Shown piece by piece: positions 1 to 6,888 of a DNA stretch of 13,909 nt. Origin of the DNA: Candidatus Galligastranaerophilus intestinigallinarum (lineage in GTDB: Bacteria > Cyanobacteriota > Vampirovibrionia > Gastranaerophilales > Gastranaerophilaceae); the NCBI GenBank assembly GCA_018715855.1, contig DVKW01000199.1, positions 1-13,909 of the forward strand, written 5' to 3'. Positions within the stretch are counted from its first letter, which is position 1. Every line of letters starts with the position of its first letter. The position numbers and the translations under genes are program-made. A model generated the notes under the pieces. The model searched no databases and was not told where the DNA came from. It worked only from the letters and a program-made list of their open reading frames with translations.

Positions 1-330
1 AATTTGTTTAAACGGTGCAAATTTCCAAAAAACAAACATTGAAAGAATGCAAAAAATCCAATTTAAAATATACATTGAATATGGGTAAAACAAATCATTC
101 TTTGAAAAAGGCATTAATAAAAAGTGCCAAATAAAAAGGTGCCCTTCAAATTTTTCTATTTTAAAAAGTTCAATTAAATTAAAACTTTTTGAAACCATCC
201 AAGCATGGGCTTCATCAAAAAATGGAGTTCTATTTAACATTAAAATAAATGTTAAAATGGCAAAAACGGCAAAAATGGCCCAAGATAGGGTTTTTGCCGT
301 TTTATCGTTATTTTTTAAATTAAGGTTCAA
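1..330 (-). CDS. GT-C-type membrane glycosyltransferase, N-terminal part (runs off the window)
   Basis: The first 110 codons of a gene that continues past the left edge. It begins with TTG at 330, directly after the alaS stop codon and in the same frame; an AAAGGA ribosome site lies 7 bases upstream. The first ATG (codon 31) would cut off the first membrane helix, so TTG is preferred. Visible: a hydrophilic, Lys/Asn-rich tail (1-14), a hydrophobic helix (about 15-32), a loop with RTPFFDEAHAW (34-44) and EGHLFIWHFLLMPFSK (62-77), and a second helix (about 84-103). An acidic DE pair just after helix 1, followed by a GH..(I/L)W..LL motif, is typical of GT-C enzymes (ArnT / dolichyl-phosphate-mannose mannosyltransferase type), which move sugars from a lipid carrier on the outer face of the membrane. 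Substrate unknown. It is probably co-transcribed with alaS. Confidence 0.72.
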   Translation of the reverse strand, partial: MNLNLKNNDKTAKTLSWAIFAVFAILTFILMLNRTPFFDEAHAWMVSKSFNLIELFKIEKFEGHLFIWHFLLMPFSKNDLFYPYSMYILNWIFCILSMFVFWKFAPFKQI

Positions 331-2985
331 TTAATTTTCCTTTATTTCACGTTCAAGGTCAGCTAAAATATTCACCGCGTTTGTTATATCTTTAGCAGAA
401 CCTTGCGCCATATTCGGTTTGCCGCCGCCGTTGCCGTTCATAAGTTTTGTAATTTTAGAAACAATGTTTCCTGCAGAAATTCCTGCCTTAATAAAACCGT
501 CTGTTACTTTTGAAATTACAACAGCGCCGCCTTCAGCTTTTTTGCAGCAAAGAACAATAATTGTTTCGCCGCCTAAGCGTTTTGCAAGCATTTCAATGCT
601 TATTCTGATAGCACCTAATGGCATATCTTCTGCCATAGAAATAAAGAGTTTGCCTTTTTGACCTTTAATTTCAACATCTTCTGCCTTTGAAATTAAAGAA
701 TCAAATTTTGCTTGAGTAATTTTATTTTCAAGTTCTGTTATTTTAGAATTTTGTTCTTTAATTTCATCCGTTAATTTTTGAATTTTAACTTCGATGTCTT
801 CAGGTTTTATTTTGTTATTTTGTGCAATTTCAAATAATAAATCAGCTTTTTCATTTAAGAAATTAAGCGCAGCGTCTGAGCAAAGTGCTTCAATTCTTCG
901 AACGCCTTGAGAAATTGCACTTTCAGACACAATTTTTGCAAGCCTTAAGCTTGATGTATTTGAAACGTGGGTGCCGCCGCAAAGTTCTTTAGACATTGTT
1001 TCTTTATCATTTGAAAATGAAACAACACGAACCTTATCGCCGTATTTTTCGCCAAATAGTGCCATAGCACCAGATTTTTTGGCAGTTTCAATATCCATAA
1101 TTTCGGTTTTACCTGATAAGCCTTCTTTAATCCATTCATTTATATATTTTTCAGTTTTTTTGATTTCATCTTTTGTTAAAGCTCTTGAAAATGAAAAATC
1201 GAACCTTGTTTTGTTTTCTTCAACCCAAGACCCTGCCTGATGAACTTCATTTCCTAAAACTTTAATTAAAGCGGCTTGAAGAAGGTGAGCTAATGAATGG
1301 TGTTTTTTAATTTCTTCTCTTTTTTGAACATCAATTTTGGCTTTAACTGTTTCACCTTTTTTAATTGAACCAAAACCTCTATGAACAAAAACTTTGCCTG
1401 CCTTAAAGGTTTTATTTACTTCAAAATAAGAATTTCCGGATGTAATAAGCCCAAAGTCGCCGATTTGGCCGCCTGATTCAGCATAGAAAGGCGTTACATC
1501 CAAAATAACATCCGCTTCATCATTTTCAATAAAATCAACATTATTGCCGTCTTTAACTATAGCTAAAACTTTTGCATTTTCTTCGTTTGATTCATACCCT
1601 GTAAATTTTGTATCAGGGTTATTTGTATAGTTAAGATCATCCGTTAAAACAACCTTTTGCATAGAAGCTCTTGCCATTTGTTTTTGGTTTTCCATTTCTT
1701 TTTTATAGCCAATTTCATCTACTTTAAGGCCGTTTTCTTCTGCTATTTCTTTTGTTAATTCAAATGGGAAACCAAATGTATCATACAATTTAAAAGCATC
1801 CGCCCCATCAATTGTATCTTTGTTTTCTTTTTTTAGCTTAGCCATAATTTCTTCTATATTATGATAGCCCCTATCTAAAGTTAATTTAAACCTTTCTTCT
1901 TCAAGTTTTACGGTTTTTAAGATTTTTTCTTTGTTTTCAATTAATTCAGGGTATGCATCTTTATAATTATCAATAACTTTATTTATAACAGGTTCCATAA
2001 AAGGAAGTTCTAACCCTAATAAATACCCGTGGCGAAGTGCACGCCTTAAAATCATTCTTAAAACGTATCCTCTGCCTTCGTTGGTCGGCAAAATGCCATC
2101 TGCTATCATAAAAGAAACGCACCTTGCATGGTCTGTTACTATCCTTAATGAAATATCTGTTTTTTCGTTTTCTTTATATTTTTTGCCTGAAATTTCAGAA
2201 ACTTTATCTATGATAGATTTTAAAAGGTCTGTTTCAAATGTAGATTCAACCCCTTGACATACCATAGAAATTCTTTCCAGCCCCATGCCTGTATCAACGT
2301 TCTTTTTGTCCAACGGGCTTTGGTTTCCTTGTTCATCTTGGAATAATTCAGTAAAAACAAGGTTCCAAATTTCAACCCAGCGGTTGCATTCACAAGTCGC
2401 AATTGAACAATTATCGCTGCATTTTAGGTGTTCTCCAAGGTCATAATGAATTTCGCTGCAAGGGCCGCAAGAACCTGACGCCCCGGGTGGGCCCCAGAAG
2501 TTGTCTTTTTTGCCTTTTCTTATAATTCTATCTTCAGGAACTCCGACAGATTTCCATATTTCAAAGGCTTCATCGTCATCAGTGTAAATTGTTATCCAAA
2601 GCCTTGATTTATCAAGCCCTAAATATTCTTTACTTGTAACAAATTCCCAAGCCCAAGGAATAACTTCTTTTTTATAGTAATCTCCAAAGCTGAAATTGCC
2701 GAGCATTTCAAAAAATGTGTGGTGCCTTGGGGTTCTGCCCACATTTTCAATGTCTGAATCTTTGCCGCCGGCACGTGCGCATTTTTGGCAGCTTGTTGCT
2801 CTTGGCGGGTTATATGGCGGTTTTTCAAGCCCCAAATAATATGGCATAAATTGAACCATGCCTGCAGTTGTGAGTAAAATTGTCGGGTTATCGGGAATTA
2901 ATGATGAACTTTTAACCCTTGTTGAATTATGTTTTTTTTCAAAGAAACTTAAATACATTTCTCTTATTTCAGCTGAAGTTTTCAT
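331..2985 (-). CDS. alaS: Alanine--tRNA ligase (AlaRS)
   Basis: Charges tRNA-Ala with alanine in the cytoplasm and hydrolyses mischarged Ser/Gly-tRNA-Ala. Numbered from the ATG at 2985 the protein has 884 residues, normal for bacterial AlaRS. Seen in order: the class II core with GMVQFMPYYLG (about 42-52), RATSCQKCARAGGKD (62-75), TPRHHTFFEMLGNFSFGDYY (85-104) and NEGRGYVLRMILRRALRHG (302-320); a Cys-rich patch CSDNCSIATCEC (189-200); the editing domain with zinc ligands H563, H567, C669 and H673; a coiled coil (about 727-761); and a C-Ala domain with GGGKPNMAQGSAKD. An upstream in-frame start at 3072 would add 29 residues, but it lies upstream of the promoter at 3023-3051, and family proteins begin near MKTSAEIREMYLSFF. 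An AAAAGG ribosome site precedes the 2985 start. The downstream glycosyltransferase abuts the stop codon. Confidence 0.97.
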   Translation of the reverse strand: MKTSAEIREMYLSFFEKKHNSTRVKSSSLIPDNPTILLTTAGMVQFMPYYLGLEKPPYNPPRATSCQKCARAGGKDSDIENVGRTPRHHTFFEMLGNFSFGDYYKKEVIPWAWEFVTSKEYLGLDKSRLWITIYTDDDEAFEIWKSVGVPEDRIIRKGKKDNFWGPPGASGSCGPCSEIHYDLGEHLKCSDNCSIATCECNRWVEIWNLVFTELFQDEQGNQSPLDKKNVDTGMGLERISMVCQGVESTFETDLLKSIIDKVSEISGKKYKENEKTDISLRIVTDHARCVSFMIADGILPTNEGRGYVLRMILRRALRHGYLLGLELPFMEPVINKVIDNYKDAYPELIENKEKILKTVKLEEERFKLTLDRGYHNIEEIMAKLKKENKDTIDGADAFKLYDTFGFPFELTKEIAEENGLKVDEIGYKKEMENQKQMARASMQKVVLTDDLNYTNNPDTKFTGYESNEENAKVLAIVKDGNNVDFIENDEADVILDVTPFYAESGGQIGDFGLITSGNSYFEVNKTFKAGKVFVHRGFGSIKKGETVKAKIDVQKREEIKKHHSLAHLLQAALIKVLGNEVHQAGSWVEENKTRFDFSFSRALTKDEIKKTEKYINEWIKEGLSGKTEIMDIETAKKSGAMALFGEKYGDKVRVVSFSNDKETMSKELCGGTHVSNTSSLRLAKIVSESAISQGVRRIEALCSDAALNFLNEKADLLFEIAQNNKIKPEDIEVKIQKLTDEIKEQNSKITELENKITQAKFDSLISKAEDVEIKGQKGKLFISMAEDMPLGAIRISIEMLAKRLGGETIIVLCCKKAEGGAVVISKVTDGFIKAGISAGNIVSKITKLMNGNGGGKPNMAQGSAKDITNAVNILADLEREIKEN

Positions 2986-3022
2986 TGTTTTTTTTACCTT
3001 TTTATCAAATATTTTTAGGTAA

Positions 3023-3051
3023 ATTTTAGCATAAACAATAATATTCATCAA
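3023..3051 (-). promoter_or_regulatory. Sigma70-type promoter of alaS
   Basis: On the minus strand: -35 TTGATG (3051-3046), a 17-base spacer, and -10 TAAAAT (3028-3023) preceded by TGC, an extended -10. Transcription would start near 3016, giving a leader of about 30 bases before the ATG at 2985. It lies inside the longer alaS reading frame, so it argues against a start at 3072. Confidence 0.65.
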
Positions 3052-3065
3052 AAAACCGATTTTAT

Positions 3066-3094
3066 TTGACACAATTAATTAAAAAGGCTATTCT
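3066..3094 (+). promoter_or_regulatory. Sigma70-type promoter of the zinc-ribbon gene
   Basis: Perfect -35 TTGACA (3066-3071), a 17-base spacer and -10 TATTCT (3089-3094). The predicted start near 3101 gives a leader of about 26 bases, with AAGGA 7 bases before the ATG at 3127. It is divergent from the alaS promoter; the two -35 boxes are 14 bases apart. Confidence 0.7.
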
Positions 3095-3126
3095 TGTCTT
3101 TGTAAGCCAAAAATAAGGAAAAAACA

Positions 3127-3633
3127 ATGTCAGATACTTTAGATGAAATTAATTGCCCCGCTTGCCACAAGCCAATGAAAAAAATTTATTTGGAAAACCA
3201 AAAATTTAATGTTGATATTTGCCTTGATGGTTGCGGCGGAATATTTTTAGATAACAGAGAAACAAATAAAATTGATGAAAAACAAGAAGATATAACCCCA
3301 ATTTTAGAAGCCGTTAAAAATAAACAATTTGAAAAAGTGGATGAAACTGCTAAAAGAATTTGTCCTGTTTGCGGCCATTTAATGGTTAAAAATTATTCAA
3401 GCCATTTAGGCGGCGTTCAAATTGATGAATGCTACAATTGCGGCGGTAAATTTTTTGATAAGGATGAACTTGTAAAATTCAGAAATGAATTTGAATCGGA
3501 AGAAGATAGAATAAAAGCTTTTAACGAATATTCAAAATCTGTTGTTGCATCTGCAAATGCTGAATTTTTGGGCAAAAAAACTTATGGCTCCATGATAAAT
3601 GACATAATAAAAAGCTATAAAGAATTTAACTAA
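3127..3633 (+). CDS. Protein with two TFIIB-type zinc ribbons
   Basis: 168 residues, soluble, no signal peptide. Two similar treble-Cys modules are visible. The first has C10-P-A-C13 and, after 18 residues, C32-L-D-G-C36-G-G-I-F-L-D. The second has C79-P-V-C82 and C102-Y-N-C105-G-G-K-F-F-D. The pattern CPxC...C..CGG.(F/W).D.(R/D)E is the zf-TFIIB family (PF13453), zinc-binding ribbons widespread in bacteria and with no firmly established role; nucleic-acid or protein binding is usually assumed. The first module has CxxxC in its second half where the second has CxxC. The C-terminal 45 residues are charged and helical, without cysteines. It has its own promoter and no operon partner, because the next gene is convergent. 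Confidence 0.8.
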   Translation: MSDTLDEINCPACHKPMKKIYLENQKFNVDICLDGCGGIFLDNRETNKIDEKQEDITPILEAVKNKQFEKVDETAKRICPVCGHLMVKNYSSHLGGVQIDECYNCGGKFFDKDELVKFRNEFESEEDRIKAFNEYSKSVVASANAEFLGKKTYGSMINDIIKSYKEFN

Positions 3634-3676
3634 AAAAGAAGGCGGTCGCCAAACCTAAAAGCTCGGGTGTCCGCCT
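3632..3676 (-). terminator. Rho-independent terminator, minus strand
   Basis: Read on the minus strand: a 6-bp GC stem (AGGCGG, 3676-3671, with CCGCCT, 3645-3640), a 24-base internal part that can add an ACC/GGT stem, then TCTTTTTT (3639-3632). No T-run follows on the plus strand, so it acts on minus transcripts: the glycosidase mRNA with a 3' UTR of about 150 bases, or a small RNA made in this gap. The T-run overlaps the stop codon of the zinc-ribbon gene. Confidence 0.6.
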
Positions 3677-3787
3677 GAAATTTCGTATATAATGGAGGAA
3701 GGAGTGGAAAAGAGAAGAACTAACCACTTATAATATTCCACACCTAGGGTATATATAACATATATATAAAATATATTTTATTTTTCT
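3677..3787. other. Structured gap between convergent genes; possible small RNA
   Basis: No reading frame here. An imperfect inverted repeat pairs AGGAGTGGAA (3700-3709) with TTCCACACCT (3736-3745), 9 of 10 positions, enclosing a purine-rich strand and a second alternative pairing (AGTGG with CCACT). A TATAAT box stands at 3688-3693 on the plus strand with no good -35. The last 45 bases are almost pure A/T (TATATATA runs). Together with the minus-strand terminator to its left this could be a small RNA or simply a folded 3' UTR; I recognise no known RNA family. Confidence 0.3.
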
Positions 3788-5104
3788 TTACATTTCAGAT
3801 AAATTCTTATCAACACTTGCTATCGGGCTGTTTAAATTAACCGAAACTATTCCTGACAAAGGAATTCCGCCAGATACTGCAGGTTTGTTTGTTATTTCAC
3901 CCTTTAAATACATTACGCTTGAAGAGCCGCCATCTAAGTTTATCGCATTAATGCAGCCTAATTTTTGCATAAATTTTGCAGCTTCATATAAACTCATTCC
4001 GACAGATTTATTTTCTCTTCCGTCAACTATTGCTAAAATTAATTCGCTATCTTTTGTATAACCAATTAATGTTCTTGGGTTTCTTCCCACAATATTTGTC
4101 AGTTTTTCTTCTTTTGCATCAACATAAATTTCTCCGTTTTTAATTAAAAATGGGCCGCCTGATATTATATGCTTACTGTTTTTAAAATATTCAGGGTAAA
4201 TGGTTTCTAATTTTAGGTTTCTTTCTTTTTTAATTTTTTCAATAACTTTCATTGGTGCAGATAAAATGTAGCCTTTATTTGGAATTTGAATGGGGTCTAT
4301 ATAAACTCCCGTAATTTTTCCGTTTGATATAATTGCGTTTGCCCCGTATTTTGGCGGTTTTGGCGCTGTATTCCCCCATTTTTCCGTGTATATAATCGAA
4401 TGAGTTGAAAGGGTTCTCGGTTGGTTTATGTTGTCTATTTTTATATTTATTTTTTTATTTTTTAAATTAAATTTAATGTCGCTTTTGCCTGTCGAATAGC
4501 TGCCGTCATTATTTATCGAAATTGCCGCTCTGTTATAAATGGGCCCTGTTATAATTTCGCCGTCTATTACAAGCGCACCCAAAGGAACACCCGTTTGTGG
4601 TTTAAAATATCCGCCGTTAACTGCTGCAATTGCGTTTGTTTTTGAAACAATATTATGGATTTTTATTCTTGAATTAAGCTTTTTATCTGAAGCTGTTTGC
4701 GGCTTTATTTCTAAATACGGGTTTAGTTTAGTGTTAATTTCTAAAATGTTCACTCTTACGCTTTTGTTTCCCAAGGGAAAAAGCCCTTTTGCATGAATCA
4801 TTCCATCTTCAGGAAAGGCGACTTTGTATTTTGAATATTTGGCATTTTTTGCCTGTTTCCAATTTATTTTTTCGTTTTCAAGAATAATTTCAGGGTCTAT
4901 TTTTGCGGCAGCTTCAATTTGGGCAATTTTTTCTGTTTTTTCCAAATTGCAGCCTGTATGCCCAAAAAAGCCTATTGACAAAAGAAAAATAAGAATTAAA
5001 TTCAAATTAACCCAATAAGCTAAAATAGAAATAAACCATCCCCTGCAGGATAACATTTTGCCATCTTGCCAAAATGAAACCAAAGATGATTTAGCCGTTG
5101 TCAT
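3788..5104 (-). CDS. Membrane-anchored phosphodiester glycosidase-family (NAGPA domain) protein
   Basis: 438 residues. One hydrophobic segment (about 22-48) after a positively charged start suggests a signal anchor, putting the rest outside the membrane; the Cys at 52 (HTGC) is a poor lipobox because His stands at -3. The rest matches the NAGPA / DUF2233 family (PF09992): AAVNGGYF (160-167), GALVIDGEI (176-184), ISGGPFLIKNGE (314-325), RNPRTLIGY (341-349), IVDGR (359-363), and the signature NLDGGSSSVMYLKGE (389-403). Animal members remove GlcNAc from GlcNAc-1-phospho-mannose; bacterial members act on cell-envelope glycans, and the exact substrate here cannot be read from sequence. A strong promoter lies 86 bases upstream. 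The ribosome site is weak (GGT, 7 bases before ATG). An internal Met17 is an alternative start that keeps the anchor. Confidence 0.85.
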   Translation of the reverse strand: MTTAKSSLVSFWQDGKMLSCRGWFISILAYWVNLNLILIFLLSIGFFGHTGCNLEKTEKIAQIEAAAKIDPEIILENEKINWKQAKNAKYSKYKVAFPEDGMIHAKGLFPLGNKSVRVNILEINTKLNPYLEIKPQTASDKKLNSRIKIHNIVSKTNAIAAVNGGYFKPQTGVPLGALVIDGEIITGPIYNRAAISINNDGSYSTGKSDIKFNLKNKKINIKIDNINQPRTLSTHSIIYTEKWGNTAPKPPKYGANAIISNGKITGVYIDPIQIPNKGYILSAPMKVIEKIKKERNLKLETIYPEYFKNSKHIISGGPFLIKNGEIYVDAKEEKLTNIVGRNPRTLIGYTKDSELILAIVDGRENKSVGMSLYEAAKFMQKLGCINAINLDGGSSSVMYLKGEITNKPAVSGGIPLSGIVSVNLNSPIASVDKNLSEM

Positions 5105-5196
5105 TTTTTTACCAGTCAGTAACTTCTATTTTTTGTTGTAACATTTTTTTAGGATAGTATATGAAATTTTTAGATTAATTACGGCTTTATACTACT

Positions 5197-5225
5197 ATTA
5201 TAGCATAAATGAAAAAACGCCGCAA
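5197..5225 (-). promoter_or_regulatory. Promoter of the glycosidase-family gene
   Basis: Minus strand: perfect -10 TATAAT (5202-5197) with extended TGC, 17-base spacer, -35 TTGCGG (5225-5220). The start would be near 5190, giving a leader of about 86 bases. The leader shows no obvious riboswitch or attenuator. Confidence 0.65.
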
Positions 5226-5269
5226 CCCCTTTATTTATCGTATTTTTCACACTTAATCATTTTTAAAAT

Positions 5270-5294
5270 AAATAAATTTTGTTACAATTTATTT
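5270..5294. repeat. 9-bp inverted repeat, possible operator
   Basis: AAATAAATT (5270-5278) and AATTTATTT (5286-5294) are exact inverted copies 7 bases apart, and the spacer region contains the smaller palindrome-like TTGTTACAA. It lies 67 bases before the ATG of the 262-residue gene and beyond the glycosidase promoter. No clear plus-strand promoter was found nearby. In such AT-rich DNA chance is a real explanation. Confidence 0.3.
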
Positions 5295-5360
5295 CAAAAC
5301 AGGCAATTTATTATATTCACCCGTATTAAATACTTGTAGTAAAAAAATTGTGGTGTAATT

Positions 5361-6149
5361 ATGATTAATAATTCCGTTTCATTTGGAAATTCCGACTCTA
5401 AAGGAGTCAGCATTTTAGGCGCAGTTAAAGATTCTGCCTTAAATGTGGGCTTATCTGCCGCTGTGGGTGGCGTTGTAGGCGGAATAGGCGGCAAAATCGC
5501 TTCATTTACACCTTATAAACCAACTCAAGCTGCACTAAATGCTCAATATGGCGATATGTTTTTAAAAATGGGCTTGAGGGAAGAATTACCGGATTATATA
5601 AGAAATTTGGGCGATGATGTAACAGGCGCAATAAAAGAAGGCGCAAAACTTGTGAAAGATGATGTTGCACTTGGCGTTAAGGCAAACAGTGCAGATAAAT
5701 TGTATTCTGTTATAAAATCAATTCCTGATGCGGATTTAGGCAAAGAAAGCGTTCAAAAAGCGCTTGGCGAATTTTTTAACGGTGCTGATGATTTTGCTTT
5801 TAAAAACGCAACTAAAGATGAAATTACGGAAGCCATTAAAGAAAAATTTAAAAGTATATTAAAAGAATCTGAAGGTGTGAATAAAAAATTTAATGAATTA
5901 AGGGAAAATTTCATAGAAACTGCTTCACAAGATTTTAAAGTTCAAGAGTTAGTTTCAAAAAGCGCAAAAGATTTAAGAAAAAATGCCATGATTGGTGCAG
6001 GCGTTGCCATTGGTATTATCGGCGCACTTGTGTTAAATCTTTTAAATACATACGGTGTTATCGGCAAAAGGCAAAAAAGCGCTCCTGCAAATAATTTAGC
6101 AGGAGCACAGAATAATATTTCTCAGCCTCTAAAAACAACTCAAGGCTAA
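5361..6149 (+). CDS. Unknown protein with 'VSFG' start, Gly-rich segment and C-terminal membrane helix
   Basis: 262 residues, no family recognised. Visible: a short polar start with NNSVSFGN (3-10); a small-residue segment rich in Gly/Ala/Val (about 16-47, containing AAVGGVVGGIGGKIA) that could be an amphipathic or membrane-associating helix; a long charged helical middle (60-208) with many Lys/Glu; one clear hydrophobic helix (about 209-229, MIGAGVAIGIIGALVLNLL); and a polar, low-complexity tail rich in Asn, Gln and Ala. I associate the VSFG-type start with a group of small Gastranaerophilales proteins, from memory and not as a proven motif. The ribosome site is weak (GGTG). The last 21 bases overlap convergent bioD, and codons 241-249 are built from the bioD terminator hairpin. 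No function is offered. Confidence 0.75.
   Translation: MINNSVSFGNSDSKGVSILGAVKDSALNVGLSAAVGGVVGGIGGKIASFTPYKPTQAALNAQYGDMFLKMGLREELPDYIRNLGDDVTGAIKEGAKLVKDDVALGVKANSADKLYSVIKSIPDADLGKESVQKALGEFFNGADDFAFKNATKDEITEAIKEKFKSILKESEGVNKKFNELRENFIETASQDFKVQELVSKSAKDLRKNAMIGAGVAIGIIGALVLNLLNTYGVIGKRQKSAPANNLAGAQNNISQPLKTTQG
6073..6106 (-). terminator. bioD terminator inside the neighbouring coding sequence
   Basis: Minus strand: GCTCCTGC (6106-6099), a 10-base loop, GCAGGAGC (6088-6081), two bases, then TTTTTT (6078-6073). Perfect 8-bp stem plus U-run, about 25 bases after the bioD stop. On the plus strand the same bases encode residues 241-249 (APANNLAGA) of the convergent gene. Confidence 0.75.
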
Positions 6150-6794
6150 ATTTTCCATAATTTTTGATGTAAGAGTTGAAAAATCTTTCTGATTTTGTTT
6201 TATAACTCCTAAAACTTTAACATCGCCTGAAAACATTTCAATCATTTCTTTAACCCTTGTAATAACGGGGTCTGTTGTTTTTTCAGGATATTTTGAAATT
6301 ACAACACCTAAAACTTTAATGTCATTATTTATAAGGCAGTCTATTGTCATTAAAGTGTGGTTAATTGTGCCTAAATCGGGCCTTGCAACAACAATTGTCG
6401 GGAGTTTTAATTTTTTAATAACATCTATCATTAAAACACCTTTTTTAACGGGAACATATATGCCGCCCGAGCCTTCAACAATAACGTTTTGGCACTGTTT
6501 TTTCATTAATTCGTAATCTGATACAATTTTATTTAAGTCAAATTCAATATTGTCTATTTCGGCTGAAATTAAAGGAGTGGATGGTGTTCTTGTGATGTAA
6601 GAACTTTTGGTTATAATGTTTTCTCCCCCCAATTGCACGGAATCGGCATCGTTTAAAATTCCTTCAACAACGCCTGATTGAAAAGGTTTTAAATATCCGA
6701 CGGTTTCATTGTGGTTTGCCATTTCCTTGCAAATGCCTCTGCAAACATAGCTTTTACCTACATCTGTATCGGAACCTGTTACAAAAATGAACAT
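6129..6794 (-). CDS. bioD: Dethiobiotin synthase
   Basis: ATP-dependent closure of the ureido ring of dethiobiotin from 7,8-diaminononanoate and CO2, the next-to-last step of biotin synthesis, in the cytoplasm. 221 residues, the usual length. Motifs: P-loop TGSDTDVGKS (6-15; the consensus usually has GTDT), KPFQSG (37-42), IVEGSGGIYVP (105-115), and ARPDLGTINHTLMT (137-150). The start is the ATG at 6794 because AAGGAGGTG lies 6 bases before it; an in-frame TTG at 6812 sits upstream of and reads through that ribosome site and is rejected. It has its own promoter and terminator and no other bio gene next to it. The 3' end overlaps the convergent 262-residue gene by 21 bases. Confidence 0.95.
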   Translation of the reverse strand: MFIFVTGSDTDVGKSYVCRGICKEMANHNETVGYLKPFQSGVVEGILNDADSVQLGGENIITKSSYITRTPSTPLISAEIDNIEFDLNKIVSDYELMKKQCQNVIVEGSGGIYVPVKKGVLMIDVIKKLKLPTIVVARPDLGTINHTLMTIDCLINNDIKVLGVVISKYPEKTTDPVITRVKEMIEMFSGDVKVLGVIKQNQKDFSTLTSKIMENLALSCF

Positions 6795-6800
6795 AATCAA

Positions 6801-6809
6801 CACCTCCTT
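6801..6809 (-). promoter_or_regulatory. Ribosome binding site that fixes the bioD start
   Basis: AAGGAGGTG on the minus strand, a near-full match to the anti-Shine-Dalgarno sequence, 6 bases before the ATG at 6794. Confidence 0.85.
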
Positions 6810-6823
6810 CAAAGCTTTTAATT

Positions 6824-6829
6824 ATTATA
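6824..6829 (-). promoter_or_regulatory. Extended -10 promoter of bioD
   Basis: Minus strand: TGATATAAT, a perfect -10 (6829-6824) with the extended TG. The -35 region (TTTTAA at 17 bases) is poor, as often with extended -10 promoters. It lies between the ferritin terminator and the bioD ribosome site, so bioD is probably transcribed on its own, with a leader of about 23 bases. Confidence 0.55.
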
Positions 6830-6852
6830 TCAGATTTTTTGTTTAATTAAAA

Positions 6853-6884
6853 CAAAAAAATACCGCTGAATTCAGCGGTATTTT
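6853..6884 (-). terminator. Terminator of the desulfoferrodoxin-ferritin operon
   Basis: A fully palindromic 28-base stretch (6857-6884; core TACCGCTGAATTCAGCGGTA with A4/T4 flanks) begins 5 bases after the ferritin stop. On the minus strand a run of T follows, to 6853. The stem is about 12 bp. Confidence 0.85.
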
Positions 6885-6888
6885 AAAT

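Noticed and set aside
419..661. Plus-strand open frame opposite alaS
   Set aside because: Antisense shadow; alaS is intact here with conserved C-Ala motifs.
2986..3072. 29-residue N-terminal extension of AlaRS
   Set aside because: It contains the likely promoter of alaS, is not family-like, and a ribosome site precedes the ATG at 2985.
3634..3787. MraZ-type operator (repeated GTGG)
   Set aside because: Two GTGG boxes on the minus strand are not spaced as in known MraZ sites and no cell-division gene lies downstream.
6795..6812. TTG start six codons upstream for bioD
   Set aside because: The stretch is the Shine-Dalgarno region itself (AAGGAGGTG), placed ideally for the ATG at 6794.
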